Assembly: GCA_002840095.1 (NCBI GenBank)
Contig: PGZL01000008.1
Location: 1-64,000, forward strand
Direction of reading: 5' to 3'
Length of the DNA: 64,000 bases
DNA from: Gammaproteobacteria bacterium HGW-Gammaproteobacteria-1
Lineage (GTDB): Bacteria > Pseudomonadota > Gammaproteobacteria > Thiohalomonadales > Thiohalomonadaceae
Shown here: one piece after another, positions 42,533-53,766 of the stretch
Position numbering within the stretch: position 1 is the first letter of the stretch
Layout: every line of letters starts with the position of its first letter
Program-made: the position numbers and the translations under genes
Notes under the pieces: generated by a model
Databases searched by the model: none
Seen by the model: only the letters and a program-made list of their open reading frames with translations
Told to the model about the DNA's origin: nothing

Positions 42533-43300
42533 TTGAACTGCGTCGTGGAACTGTCGCAACATCTACTGCTTTTTGCCGCTTCCCTCGTCGCCAACGCCTT
42601 TTCGGCATTCGCCGGCGGCGGGGCGGGCCTGTTGCAGCTGCCGGTGCTGCTGTTCCTCGGCCTGCCCTTTGCCATCGCCCTGGCCACCCACAAGATAGCC
42701 ACGGTCGCTCTCGGTGTCGGCGCCACGGTGCGCCACCTGCGCAGCTCCCATCTGGAACGGCGCTTCGTCATTTTCATCCTCGCCTGCGGCCTGCCCGGGG
42801 TGGTGCTCGGCGCCAGCCTGATCCTGCATGTGCCGGATCGCAGCGCCGAGGTGGCATTGGGTCTGCTGACCGTGGGCTTGGGCGTCTATTCCGCCCTGAA
42901 GCGGGCGTTGGGGCAGGAACACATGCCGCGCAACCGCAGCGGCGGCGCCCTGTGGCTGGGCGGGATGGGCTTGTGTGCCATCGGTGTGCTCAACGGTTCG
43001 CTCACTTCGGGCACCGGCCTGTTCGTGACCCTGTGGCTGGTGCGCTGGTTCGGCCTGGACTACCAGCGGGCTGTGGCCTACACCCTGATACTGGTGGGGG
43101 TGTTCTGGAACGGCACCGGTGCCCTGGTGCTCGGTACCCTGGGCGAGGTGCGCTGGGACTGGCTGCCGGCCTTGCTGGCGGGCTCCCTGCTTGGCGGCTA
43201 CTTGGGCGCCCATTGGGCCATCGCCAGGGGAAACCGCTGGATCAAGCGGGCCTTCGAGGTGGTGACGATACTGGTGGGACTGAAGCTGCTGCTGGGCTAA
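42533..43300 (+). CDS. sulfite exporter TauE/SafE family (TSUP) permease
   Basis: AFAGGGAGLLQLPVLLFLGLPFAIALATHK; multiple TMs; TTG start. Confidence 0.8.
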   Translation: MNCVVELSQHLLLFAASLVANAFSAFAGGGAGLLQLPVLLFLGLPFAIALATHKIATVALGVGATVRHLRSSHLERRFVIFILACGLPGVVLGASLILHVPDRSAEVALGLLTVGLGVYSALKRALGQEHMPRNRSGGALWLGGMGLCAIGVLNGSLTSGTGLFVTLWLVRWFGLDYQRAVAYTLILVGVFWNGTGALVLGTLGEVRWDWLPALLAGSLLGGYLGAHWAIARGNRWIKRAFEVVTILVGLKLLLG

Positions 43301-43334
43301 CCGCGGGATGGGGAGCTGGAAACACGGAATGGTC

Positions 43335-43483
43335 TCTCGCCAAGACGCCAAGAAAAGCACCGTATTTAGGTCCAGGGCCGGCGAATATTCGCCCAGAGGA
43401 CTGGGCTCCTACAAAACCGCAAAACTGAAATACACCACCGTATTAGGTCGTGTTTTCTTGGCGCGCTTGGCGTCTTGGCGAGA
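43335..43483. repeat. Family B inverted repeat, copy 2, enclosing a REP-like half
   Basis: tctcgccaagacgccaagaaaa (43335-) ... ttttcttggcgcgcttggcgtcttggcgaga (-43483) with an internal REP-like sequence. Confidence 0.85.
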
Positions 43484-43501
43484 CTAACGGTGTTTTCGGG
43501 G

Positions 43502-43756
43502 CTACAGCGCCGTAACGCGTTCCAGTTCGGCCAGCAGATGCAGTGCTGCCCCGTTGCCGGCACCGCAGCTGTCGGGGTGGGGCGGAAAACCGCCGCACAC
43601 CGCCGGCCGCAGGGGCGAGCCGAACAGGCGGCAGCGGTTGTCGTCATCCAGCTGGACGCAGCGCACGCCTGCCGGCTTGCCCCCGGGCATGCCCGGAATG
43701 GCCGAGGATATGGAGGGGGCGATGCAGCAGGCGCCGCAACCGGGCCGGCATTCCAC
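43502..43756 (-). CDS. YkgJ family cysteine cluster protein
   Basis: MECRPGCGACCIAPSISSAIPGMPGGKPAGVRCVQLDDDNRCRLFGSPLRPAVC. Confidence 0.9.
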   Translation of the reverse strand: MECRPGCGACCIAPSISSAIPGMPGGKPAGVRCVQLDDDNRCRLFGSPLRPAVCGGFPPHPDSCGAGNGAALHLLAELERVTAL

Positions 43757-43757
43757 G

Positions 43758-44402
43758 TCAGCTGACGCCGTATTCCTGGCGGTAGGCGCGCACGGTGTCC
43801 AGATGTTGCCCCAGGGTGGCGTCGCCCTCCAGGTATTCCATCAGGTCCGCCAGGGTGATGATGCTGACCACCTGCATGCCGAAGTTTCTTTCCACTTCCT
43901 GGATCGCCGACAGCTCGCCCTTGCCGCGCTCCTGCCGATCGAGGGCGATGACCACGCCGGCCGCCTGTGCGCCGGCCGCCTGGATGATCTCCATGGATTC
44001 GCGAATGGCGGTACCGGCGGTGATGACGTCGTCGATGATCAGGATGCGGCCGGCCAGCGGTGCGCCGACGATGCTGCCGCCCTCGCCGTGATCCTTGGCT
44101 TCCTTGCGGTTGAAGCACCAGGGCACGTTGCGGTCGTGATGTTCGGCCAGGGCGATGGCGGCGGCGCTGGCCAGGGGAATGCCCTTGTAGGCCGGCCCGA
44201 ACAGGGTGTCGAAGGCGACTCCGGAATCCTGGATTGCTGCCGCATAGTAGCGGCCGAGACGGGCCAGTTGGGCACCGGTGTTGAACAGGCCGGCGTTGAA
44301 GAAATAGGGGCTGATACGGCCCGATTTCAGGGTGAACTGGCCAAAGCGCAGCACCTGGTTCTGTATGGCAAACTCGATAAATTCGCGCTTGTAATCCTGC
44401 AT
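43758..44402 (-). CDS. pyrE: orotate phosphoribosyltransferase
   Basis: [55 protein letters not shown]. Confidence 0.97.
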   Translation of the reverse strand: MQDYKREFIEFAIQNQVLRFGQFTLKSGRISPYFFNAGLFNTGAQLARLGRYYAAAIQDSGVAFDTLFGPAYKGIPLASAAAIALAEHHDRNVPWCFNRKEAKDHGEGGSIVGAPLAGRILIIDDVITAGTAIRESMEIIQAAGAQAAGVVIALDRQERGKGELSAIQEVERNFGMQVVSIITLADLMEYLEGDATLGQHLDTVRAYRQEYGVS

Positions 44403-44524
44403 GATGCTCACCGGTGGGACAGGGGAAGCGCGCATTTTAACAGGAACCCCGGCTGTTTTTGTCAGGGTCGGTTGTTATGCTTGGTCCTGACGTGACCCGA
44501 CGGCAGGATGACAAGGAGGCGGTT

Positions 44525-45244
44525 ATGCAGGCGCAGAGCGTGGATTTCGGTAAAGGGCTGAGCTGGTACGGCGACGGCTGGGAGATCTTCAAGGGCAATC
44601 CCGGCATGTGGATCGTGTTCATGATCCTGCTGTTCGTGATCATGGCGGTACTCGCCCTGGTGCCCGTGCTCGGCCCCCTGCTGTTGTCCCTGATCATGCC
44701 CGGACTGCTGGGCGGGATACTGTACGCGGCGCGCGAGGCTGCCGCGCAGCGCGAGATGGATATCAATCACCTGTTCGTGGGCTTCAAGGACGTGGAGACG
44801 CGCAACGCGCTGCTGGTGCTGGGCGCAGTGATGGTCGGCGCCAGCGTCATATTCATGCTCATCGCCCTGATCCTGATCGGCAGCAGCATGAGCATGGCGG
44901 GAATGATGAACGAAGGCCATCAAGACATGCTGGCGGCGGGACTGGGCGTGGGCATGCTGCTGGCGATGCTGCTGATGTCGACCATCGGCCTGTTGCTGAG
45001 CATGGCCTTTTTCTACGCCGTGCCGCTGATCATGTTCGCCGCCGCCAAACCGGTGGCTGCAATGAAAAGCAGTTTCGCCGCCTGCCTCGCCAACATACTG
45101 CCGCTGTTGCTGTTCAGTGTGGTGTACATCGTACTGGCGGCGGTCGCGGTGATTCCCTTCGGGCTCGGCATGCTGGTACTGTTGCCGGTGACCTTCGGCG
45201 CAGTCTATGCCAGCTATCGCGACGTGTTCCCGCCGCCGGCATAG
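44525..45244 (+). CDS. BPSS1780-like membrane protein
   Basis: Multi-TM; WEIFKGNPGMWIVFMILLF. Confidence 0.6.
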   Translation: MQAQSVDFGKGLSWYGDGWEIFKGNPGMWIVFMILLFVIMAVLALVPVLGPLLLSLIMPGLLGGILYAAREAAAQREMDINHLFVGFKDVETRNALLVLGAVMVGASVIFMLIALILIGSSMSMAGMMNEGHQDMLAAGLGVGMLLAMLLMSTIGLLLSMAFFYAVPLIMFAAAKPVAAMKSSFAACLANILPLLLFSVVYIVLAAVAVIPFGLGMLVLLPVTFGAVYASYRDVFPPPA

Positions 45245-45262
45245 CGCCCGTAAAGAAGCTGG

Positions 45263-45334
45263 TCCGCGAATGAACGCGAAGCGACGCGAATAAAACCGCG
45301 TCCACATTGGCGTGGATTTGCGTTCATTCGCGGA
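45263..45334. repeat. Family C inverted repeat, copy 3
   Basis: tccgcgaatgaacgcgaagcgacgcgaa ... cgtggatttgcgttcattcgcgga. Confidence 0.85.
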
Positions 45335-45363
45335 TTCCCTGGTTTGAAATTTTGGAAGGCACC

Positions 45364-46143
45364 ATGCGCATCATCACTGCCAATCTGAACGGCATCCGCT
45401 CCGCCAGCAGCAAGGGCTTTTTCGAATGGATGCAATCGCAGCAGCCGGATGTGGTCTGTATTCAGGAAACCAAGGCGCAGGAACATCAGCTGGACGTGGT
45501 GGCCCACTATCCCGTGGGGTATCGCGCCCGTTTCGTCGATGCCGAGAAGAAGGGCTACAGCGGCGTCGCCATCTACAGCCGGCGCGAACCGGACCGGGTG
45601 ATCACCGCCCTGGGCGCCGGCTTCGAGGACATGGATGCCGAGGGTCGTTACATTCAGGCGGATTTCGGACGGCTCAGTGTCGTTTCGCTCTATCTGCCGT
45701 CCGGCTCCTCGGGTGACGAAAGGCAACAGGTGAAATTCAGTTTCCTGCAGCGCTTCGGCGAGCGCCTGCAACAGATGCGGCAACAGGATCGCGACTGGAT
45801 CATCTGCGGCGATCTCAACATCGTGCACAAGGAAATCGACATCAAGAACTGGAAGGGCAACCAGAAGAATTCCGGCTGCCTGCCCGAGGAGCGCGCCTGG
45901 CTCGATCAGGTGTTCGGGCCGTGGGATTTCGTCGATGCCTTCCGCGTGGTGGATGACCGGCCGGAACAGTACACCTGGTGGTCCAACCGCGGCCAGGCCT
46001 GGGCCAAGAACGTCGGGTGGCGTATCGACTATCAGGTGATTACGCCGTCCCTGCGGGACAAGGTGAAGGCGACGGACATCTACAAGGCGCAGCGCTTTTC
46101 CGACCACGCGCCGCTGACCATCGATTACGACTATCCGCTGTGA
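45364..46143 (+). CDS. xthA: exodeoxyribonuclease III
   Basis: MRIITANLNGIRSASSKGFFEWM; CIQETKAQ; WIICGDLNIVHKEIDIKN; FSDHAPLTIDY. Confidence 0.94.
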   Translation: MRIITANLNGIRSASSKGFFEWMQSQQPDVVCIQETKAQEHQLDVVAHYPVGYRARFVDAEKKGYSGVAIYSRREPDRVITALGAGFEDMDAEGRYIQADFGRLSVVSLYLPSGSSGDERQQVKFSFLQRFGERLQQMRQQDRDWIICGDLNIVHKEIDIKNWKGNQKNSGCLPEERAWLDQVFGPWDFVDAFRVVDDRPEQYTWWSNRGQAWAKNVGWRIDYQVITPSLRDKVKATDIYKAQRFSDHAPLTIDYDYPL

Positions 46144-47931
<1,788 letters not shown>

Positions 47932-47948
47932 GGAGTCGGCAAATTGAA

Positions 47949-48179
47949 TCAGGCGGTGGGTGTGGTGAGTTTGATCAGGCGTGCTTCGCGCCGGCGCACC
48001 ACCAGGTCGGTGGTGCCGATGCGTACCTGCAATGGTCCGCCGAGGCGGGCGCGGCGGATCACCGCCACCTCGCGGCCGAGGCGCAGGCCCAGGGCGAGCA
48101 TGCGGGCGCGCAGCGCCTCGTCGCCGGTTACTTCACAGATGACCGCCCGCTGTCCGGGGGGCAATTGTTCCAGGGTCAC
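47949..48179 (-). CDS. feoA: ferrous iron transport protein A
   Basis: MTLEQLPPGQRAVICEVTGDEALRARMLALGLRLG; GTG at 48179 preceded by GAGGA at 7 nt. Confidence 0.85.
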   Translation of the reverse strand: MTLEQLPPGQRAVICEVTGDEALRARMLALGLRLGREVAVIRRARLGGPLQVRIGTTDLVVRRREARLIKLTTPTA

Positions 48180-48201
48180 AACAGGGTCCTCAGCCGCCAC
48201 A

Positions 48202-48220
48202 AATGAGAAAAATTCTCATT
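48202..48220. promoter_or_regulatory. Fur-box-like palindrome
   Basis: AATGAGAA-AAA-TTCTCATT, perfect 8-nt arms just upstream of feoA. Confidence 0.65.
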
Positions 48221-48279
48221 CAGGCGATGATTGCATATCAGTATTTAGTGATCAACGGGAAAGTGGGGATTTTGCCACG

Positions 48280-48320
48280 AAAAAGACAACCCCCGCACCG
48301 CCGGCCGGCGGGCGGGGGTT
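48280..48320 (-). terminator. Intrinsic terminator, minus strand
   Basis: AACCCCCGC...CCGCCGGCCGGCGG...GCGGGGGTT followed on minus strand by TTGTCTTTTT. Confidence 0.85.
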
Positions 48321-48385
48321 GAGAAGGCCGGGAGGGCCTTCGGGGGACATCCCCTGGTGGGATGTATGAAACCGGTGGCAGGTTG
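48280..48385 (-). ncRNA. Candidate structured small RNA (or ampG 3'UTR RNA)
   Basis: Two perfect 7-bp hairpins with 5-nt loops (48347-48365; 48323-48341) followed by the strong terminator; 5' end unknown. Confidence 0.4.
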
Positions 48386-48491
48386 TCGGTCCGGATGATG
48401 TCTAAAGCCAAGTCTAGTCCCGATTGATGCGAACGCCAGAAAATGTGTAGGAAAAAATCCGGAACAGGTATCGAATTGCGTTTTCTCAAAT

Positions 48492-49949
48492 TTACGACGG
48501 AGGCCGGTCGAGCATGCGCCGTACCCAGGGCAGCAGCAGGAAGGCGGGGAAGCCGAGGAAGAAGGTGAGCAGGAAGTAGTCGGCATAGCCCATGGCCTCG
48601 GCGCCGAAGCCGCCGGCCCAGCCGGCGAGGGAGCGGCTCAGGGCGAACACCGAGGACAGCAGGGCGTATTCGGTGGCGGAGTGGCGTTTGTCGACGATGG
48701 CCATGAGAAAGGCGAGAAAGGCGGCGGTGCCGAGGCCGCCGGTGAAGGACTCCAGTCCGCTGGCGGCATACATCAGCATCTGCTGGGAGGCCGTAATCAA
48801 TTCGGTGGGCGTGCCCAGCGGCAGCACGGTGGCGGCCCAGGCGTAGCCCAGATTGGAGAAGGCCTGGCACAGTCCCAGCACCCACAGGGCGCGGAAGATG
48901 CCGGCCCGATCGGTGAACCAGCCGCCGGCAATGCCGCCGGCAATGGACAGGATCAGGCCCAGATTCACCGACACGGTACCGATCTGGCTGGCGCTGAAGC
49001 CGGCGTCCACCCAGAAGGGCTTGACCATGAAGCCCATGGCGGCATCGCCCAGCTTGAAGATCAGGATGAAGCCGATCACGGGCAGCATGTAGGGACGCGC
49101 CACCATGGCGAGCAGGGTGCCGAACATCGGCCCCTCGGTGAGCGCCCCGGTGCCGCCGTTGCCGTTGCGGCGGTGGCGCAGGACGCTGGCGAGCAGGGCC
49201 AGTCCCGCTGCGCCGAAGGCGTAGAGCCAGAACGACTCGTGGCGCGCCGACCAGTGGGTGGTGCGGTCGATGAGCCACAACGTGCCGAGCAGAAACCCCA
49301 GCACGCCGGCGAACGGCAGCGGGTGGGCCAGCAGTCCGCCCAACTCGGCGCGCAGGCTGAGACCGTGCACGCGCTCCACCCGGCGCTCCGCCGGGGCGCG
49401 CAGGCAGGTCAGGGCGATCAGCACGAACAGCGCGGCGGCCGTGAAATAGGTGCCGGTCCAGCCGATGTAGTCGCTCAGGATCAGGATAAAGCCTGCGGCC
49501 AGCATGCCGACGCGGTAGAAGCCCACGCGCAGGCCGTTGGCCAGGCCCAGTTCGCGCCTGTCCAGCAGCTCGATGGTGTAGCCGTCGATGGCGATGTCGT
49601 TGGTGGCGGAGAGCAGGGTGAACAGGCCGATGGCCAGCCAGGTCCATGGCCCGAAGCCGGCGTGGACGGCCATGGCCAGCATGACGGCGCCCATGCCCAG
49701 ATCCACCAGCGCCATCCAGCGGCGGTGATGGCGGTAATGATCCACCGCCGGCGCCCAGAGGAATTTCAGGGTCCATGCCAGACCGAGCAGGCTGAGAAAG
49801 CCGATCTCGGAAAGATTGACCCCCTGCTGGCGGAAGTGCACCGGGAAGACGTCGAAGAACACACCGAGGGGAAAGCCCTCGGCGAAGTAGAGCACGCCCA
49901 CCCAGAACATCTTGGATTTCAGCAGCGAAGGTTTGGCTTCTGACGACAT
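48492..49949 (-). CDS. ampG: AmpG-family muropeptide MFS transporter
   Basis: VLYFAEGFPLGVFFDVFPVHFRQQGVNLSEIGFLSLLGLAWTLKFLWAPAVD; 12-TM MFS. Confidence 0.88.
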   Translation of the reverse strand: MSSEAKPSLLKSKMFWVGVLYFAEGFPLGVFFDVFPVHFRQQGVNLSEIGFLSLLGLAWTLKFLWAPAVDHYRHHRRWMALVDLGMGAVMLAMAVHAGFGPWTWLAIGLFTLLSATNDIAIDGYTIELLDRRELGLANGLRVGFYRVGMLAAGFILILSDYIGWTGTYFTAAALFVLIALTCLRAPAERRVERVHGLSLRAELGGLLAHPLPFAGVLGFLLGTLWLIDRTTHWSARHESFWLYAFGAAGLALLASVLRHRRNGNGGTGALTEGPMFGTLLAMVARPYMLPVIGFILIFKLGDAAMGFMVKPFWVDAGFSASQIGTVSVNLGLILSIAGGIAGGWFTDRAGIFRALWVLGLCQAFSNLGYAWAATVLPLGTPTELITASQQMLMYAASGLESFTGGLGTAAFLAFLMAIVDKRHSATEYALLSSVFALSRSLAGWAGGFGAEAMGYADYFLLTFFLGFPAFLLLPWVRRMLDRPPS

Positions 49950-50018
49950 GGTGTTGGGGCAGGAAAGACGAAGGGGCTATGATACACGCCACACACACCT
50001 GTTGCCGGATGGCCGCCC

Positions 50019-50705
50019 ATGCATGCTGAGATATCCTATATCGCCGCCTTCTTCGTCGGCCTGTTCGGCGGCGTGCATTGCGTCGGCATGTGCGGCGGCA
50101 TCGTCGGCGCCCTTTCCTTCGGCCTGCCCGAGACGGTACGCGGCCGGCCGACGCAGTTTCTGCCCTACCTGTTCGGCTACAACGGCGGGCGCCTGATCAG
50201 CTACGCCTTCGCCGGCGGCCTGATGGGCGGCGTCGGCCTGATCGCGGCCAATATGGGCGCGCTGCACGAAATCCGCGTCGGTATGCTGGTGCTGGCGGGC
50301 ATCTTTCTGGTGGCGATGGGTCTGTACCTGGGCGGCTGGTGGTTCGGTATCGCCAAGGTGGAGCGGCTGGGGCATCTGGTGTGGCGTTTCCTCGAACCCA
50401 TCGGCCGCCGCTTCATTCCCGTGCGTTCGCCGGCGCAGGCGCTGGCCCTGGGCCTGGTGTGGGGCTGGCTGCCCTGCGGCCTGGTGTACAGCACGCTGAT
50501 TTGGTCCATTTCCTCCGGCAACCCCCTGGACGGCGCCCTGCTCATGCTGGCCTTCGGTGCCGGCACCCTGCCCAACCTGCTCACCATGGGCCTGGTCGCC
50601 GGCAAGCTTGCCGCCTGGCTGCGCCTGTTGTGGGTACGCCGCACGGCGGGCGTACTGGTGATGGGCTTCGGGATCTACATGCTGATCGAGGCGTCGATGA
50701 TCTGA
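50019..50705 (+). CDS. sulfite exporter TauE/SafE family protein (HCVGMCGG type)
   Basis: FGGVHCVGMCGGIVGALSFGLP; GLVWGWLPCGLVYSTL. Confidence 0.85.
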   Translation: MHAEISYIAAFFVGLFGGVHCVGMCGGIVGALSFGLPETVRGRPTQFLPYLFGYNGGRLISYAFAGGLMGGVGLIAANMGALHEIRVGMLVLAGIFLVAMGLYLGGWWFGIAKVERLGHLVWRFLEPIGRRFIPVRSPAQALALGLVWGWLPCGLVYSTLIWSISSGNPLDGALLMLAFGAGTLPNLLTMGLVAGKLAAWLRLLWVRRTAGVLVMGFGIYMLIEASMI

Positions 50706-50727
50706 GGAGGCCCGGGCCGGTGCCGAC

Positions 50728-50780
50728 AAAAAAAGGACGGTATAAATCGGGAAACTGCCCGGTCTATACCGTCCTTTTTT
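50728..50780. terminator. Bidirectional intrinsic terminator
   Basis: aaaaaaaggacggtata...tataccgtcctttttt between convergent genes. Confidence 0.9.
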
Positions 50781-50798
50781 GTGGCCGCAGCCTGGCTG

Positions 50799-52769
50799 TC
50801 AGCTGGCCTTGGCCGCCGGCTCAGGCTCTTCCACCAGCTGCAGCGGCTGGTTGATGGTGTTGAGTATGCTGCGCACCTCGGCGTACTGCCGCATCAGCGA
50901 TGCATTGGATTTTTCCAGTTCCTCGATGCGTGCCTGCAGGGTGTCGCGCGAATCGTTGATCTTGCGCAGATTCTCCAGGCGCTGCTCCATGGTTTCCTTG
51001 TGTTCCTTGATCTGCTTGACCAGGGGCGACATGACGGCCTTGCTCCAGCCTTCGGCATCGCGTTGCGCCTTGAAGAAGATGTTGCGCGCGTGGCTGACCA
51101 GGGAGATGAAGAACTTCTTGATGACGTAGTGCTGCTCGGTCATGGTGGTGACCGGGCTGGTGCGGAAGGCTTCCGCCTCCTGGTAGAGCTGCTGGAATTC
51201 CTGCTTGTACTTGGTCAGCGAGTACAGCGCCGGCTTGATCTCGGCGATGCCGTGTTCCTGGTGGAAGGTGCGGTAGATGGTGATCACCAGGCGGTTGAGC
51301 TGATCGGCGAACTCCGACACCTCCGACAGGCGCGAACTGATGCCGTCGAAGAATATCTTCATGCCGCCCTTGAGGCCGTGGGTGGTCCAGCTGTCGGACA
51401 TGGACTTGCGCGTCTCGGCCACCAGTTGGTCCAGGGAGGCGAGGTTGATGGTGTCGGACAGTTTCTTCGATTGTTCCTGAATGATGCGCTTGTTGGCCTG
51501 GAAGCTTTCCACGTTCTTGTAGTAGGCCACCTGCTCGTCGCGCGTCTTCTTCATCAGCAGTTCGATGACGTCGTTGTTCTTGCCGGACAGGCCCTTGAGT
51601 TCTTCCAGCTGCTTGCGCGCCGAGGCGAGGCGGGTGGCGAGGATGTCGTGCGATTCCTTCACCATGGCGCCGATGCTGGCGAGGATGTGCTCGCGCACCA
51701 GGCTTTGCTTGTAGGGCAGCACCTCGGCGGCCAGGATGTTCTCCAGCGCCAGGATGTTGCTGCGCGCCAGCAGCTCCTTGTCGTGACGGATCTTGGCCAG
51801 CAGGCCTTTTTGCGCCGAGGCGGGATAGATTTGGTCCGCATCGATGCCCAGGGTCTGGGCGGCGCGCATGCACTGGTCTTTGACGGTCTTTTCGATGTGC
51901 GCGGCGGTTTTCAGTTCGTCCCACAGCGTATCGACCTTGTTCAGCACCACGAACAGGCCTTTCTTGTGGCCGCTGCGCAGCGGCTTGACGTTGTGCTGCC
52001 ACATCTCCAGGTCGGACTTGGTGACGCCGGTGTCGGCCGCCAGCACGAAGACCACCGCCTGGGCGTTGGGCAGCATGTTCAGGGTCAGTTCCGGCTCGGA
52101 GCCGAGGGCGTTGAGGCCCGGGGTGTCGAGGATCACCAGCCCCTGCTTGAGCAGCGGGTGGGGGAAGCTGATCAGGGCGTGGCGCCACATGGGGATGTCG
52201 ATCTGGCTCGGCAGCTTGCCGTTCTGCATGTGCATGTGCGCTTCGCCGTCGCTGTACAGCCCCAGCTTGCGCGCCTCGTCCAGGGAGGCCTTCTTGACCT
52301 TGACGATTTCCTGGAAGGCTTCCGCCATGTTGTCGGGCGAGGACAGATCCAGCTCGATGTGGGTCCAGTTCACCGGCTCCAGCTTGTATTCGGCGATGGG
52401 GGTGTCGGTAAGACGCGTCTCGATGGGCAGCAGGCGCACGTAGGCCTTGTCGGCGTTGCTGTCCCAGAACAGTTCGGTGGGGCACATGGTGGTGCGGCCC
52501 GCCTCGGAGGGCAGCAGGCGGCGGTCGTACTCGGAGAAGAAGATGGCGTTGATGAGTTCGGTCTTGCCACGGGCGAATTCGGCCACGAAGGCGATGGTCA
52601 GGCGATCGGCGCGCAGCGCCTCCAGCACTTCGTAAATGCGCAGTTCGTCCTCGGCGTCGCCCATTTTGTTGCCGTCCAGCCAGCGCTGGTAGCGTTCGAT
52701 CCCGCTGAGCAGGGCGGTTTTCCACTGGCCGTAGGCCTGCATCTGTCGGTCGAAGCGTTGGTTCGCCAT
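50799..52769 (-). CDS. bacterial dynamin-like GTPase
   Basis: G1-like VAEFARGKTELINAI, VILDTPGLNALGS, VVLNKVDTLWDE; long C-terminal helical region. Confidence 0.83.
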   Translation of the reverse strand: MANQRFDRQMQAYGQWKTALLSGIERYQRWLDGNKMGDAEDELRIYEVLEALRADRLTIAFVAEFARGKTELINAIFFSEYDRRLLPSEAGRTTMCPTELFWDSNADKAYVRLLPIETRLTDTPIAEYKLEPVNWTHIELDLSSPDNMAEAFQEIVKVKKASLDEARKLGLYSDGEAHMHMQNGKLPSQIDIPMWRHALISFPHPLLKQGLVILDTPGLNALGSEPELTLNMLPNAQAVVFVLAADTGVTKSDLEMWQHNVKPLRSGHKKGLFVVLNKVDTLWDELKTAAHIEKTVKDQCMRAAQTLGIDADQIYPASAQKGLLAKIRHDKELLARSNILALENILAAEVLPYKQSLVREHILASIGAMVKESHDILATRLASARKQLEELKGLSGKNNDVIELLMKKTRDEQVAYYKNVESFQANKRIIQEQSKKLSDTINLASLDQLVAETRKSMSDSWTTHGLKGGMKIFFDGISSRLSEVSEFADQLNRLVITIYRTFHQEHGIAEIKPALYSLTKYKQEFQQLYQEAEAFRTSPVTTMTEQHYVIKKFFISLVSHARNIFFKAQRDAEGWSKAVMSPLVKQIKEHKETMEQRLENLRKINDSRDTLQARIEELEKSNASLMRQYAEVRSILNTINQPLQLVEEPEPAAKAS

Positions 52770-52888
52770 GTTTCGCCTTCTGTCCTTATTGTCCGCCCCG
52801 GGTCCGTCGCTTGTCCGAGCTGGGCGCTAGAGATAGCTGCAATAAGACCAATATATCGAAAATTTTAGCAATGACAATGAGTAGTGGC

Positions 52889-53185
52889 TCAAATTGCAGG
52901 TTGAATCATAGCTTTCGGGGGCAACTGACGGGGGGACTCGATGCGCAGTTGTTTGCTGCGGGCGGTTTCGCCGCTGACCAGGGTGACCTGACTGCGGCTG
53001 ACGCCGAAGGCGCCGGCCAGGAAGCGGATCAGGTGGGCGTTGGCCTGGCCTTCCACCGGCGGCGCGGTGATGCGGATCTTCAGGCTGTCGCCGTGAGGTC
53101 CGACGATTTCGTCCCGGCTGGCGCGCGGTTGCAGGCGCACGGTGAGCAGCAGGTCGCTGCCCTGCCAGCGGAACCAGGCGGCCAT
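52889..53185 (-). CDS. DUF167 family protein YggU
   Basis: LTVRLQPRASRDEIVGPHGDSLKIRITAPPVEGQANAHLIRFLA. Confidence 0.92.
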   Translation of the reverse strand: MAAWFRWQGSDLLLTVRLQPRASRDEIVGPHGDSLKIRITAPPVEGQANAHLIRFLAGAFGVSRSQVTLVSGETARSKQLRIESPRQLPPKAMIQPAI

Positions 53186-53766
53186 CAGTGCAGCGGCCCG
53201 CCCCCGGCCAGCAGCCCGAACAGCGGCATGACCAGCATGCGCACCACCTGCAGGCCGAGCAGGGCCACCAGCGGCGTCAGGTCGAAGCCGCTGATGGGCG
53301 GGACCACGCGCCGCAGCGGGCGCAGCACCGGCTCGGTCAGGCTGAACAGGACGCTGGTGACGGGATTGTAGGTGCCCGGGGTGATCCAGCTGAGCACGGC
53401 CTGGATCAGGATGGCGAAGATGAAGACATTGAAGGTCAGGTCCACCAGTTGGGCCACGGAGACGATGAGCAGCGCCAGCGGGTCGACACCGCGGCCGGCG
53501 AGGAGGAACACCAGCCAGACCGACAGCATCTGCAGCACCAGCATCAGCACCAGGGCGGCCACGTCCACGCCCCCCCAGCCGGGAATGAGCCGGCGCAGGG
53601 GGCGCAGGACCGGGGTGGTGATTTTGACGATGAACTGGGACAGCGGGTTGTAGAAGTCGGCCCGGGTCAGCTGCAGCAGGAAGCGCAGCATCACCGCCAG
53701 GATGTAGAGGCTGAACAGGGTGGAAAGCAGGAAAGACAGCGGCGAGGACAGATAGGAATTCATCAC
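53185..53766 (-). CDS. YggT family membrane protein
   Basis: Two YggT repeats: FYNPLSQFIVKITTPVLRPLRRLIPG; YNPVTSVLFSLTEPVLRPLRRVVPP. Confidence 0.93.
   Translation of the reverse strand: MMNSYLSSPLSFLLSTLFSLYILAVMLRFLLQLTRADFYNPLSQFIVKITTPVLRPLRRLIPGWGGVDVAALVLMLVLQMLSVWLVFLLAGRGVDPLALLIVSVAQLVDLTFNVFIFAILIQAVLSWITPGTYNPVTSVLFSLTEPVLRPLRRVVPPISGFDLTPLVALLGLQVVRMLVMPLFGLLAGGGPLH

Noticed and set aside
48681-49943. 420-aa plus-strand ORF opposite ampG
   Set aside because: Antisense shadow of ampG with no domain signal.
48238-49998. 586-aa minus-strand ORF over ampG
   Set aside because: Out-of-frame Arg/Pro-rich reading; AmpG is encoded in 48492-49949.
50781-52868. 695-aa plus-strand ORF opposite the dynamin-like GTPase
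   Set aside because: Antisense shadow ORF without domain signal; GTPase motifs are on the minus strand.
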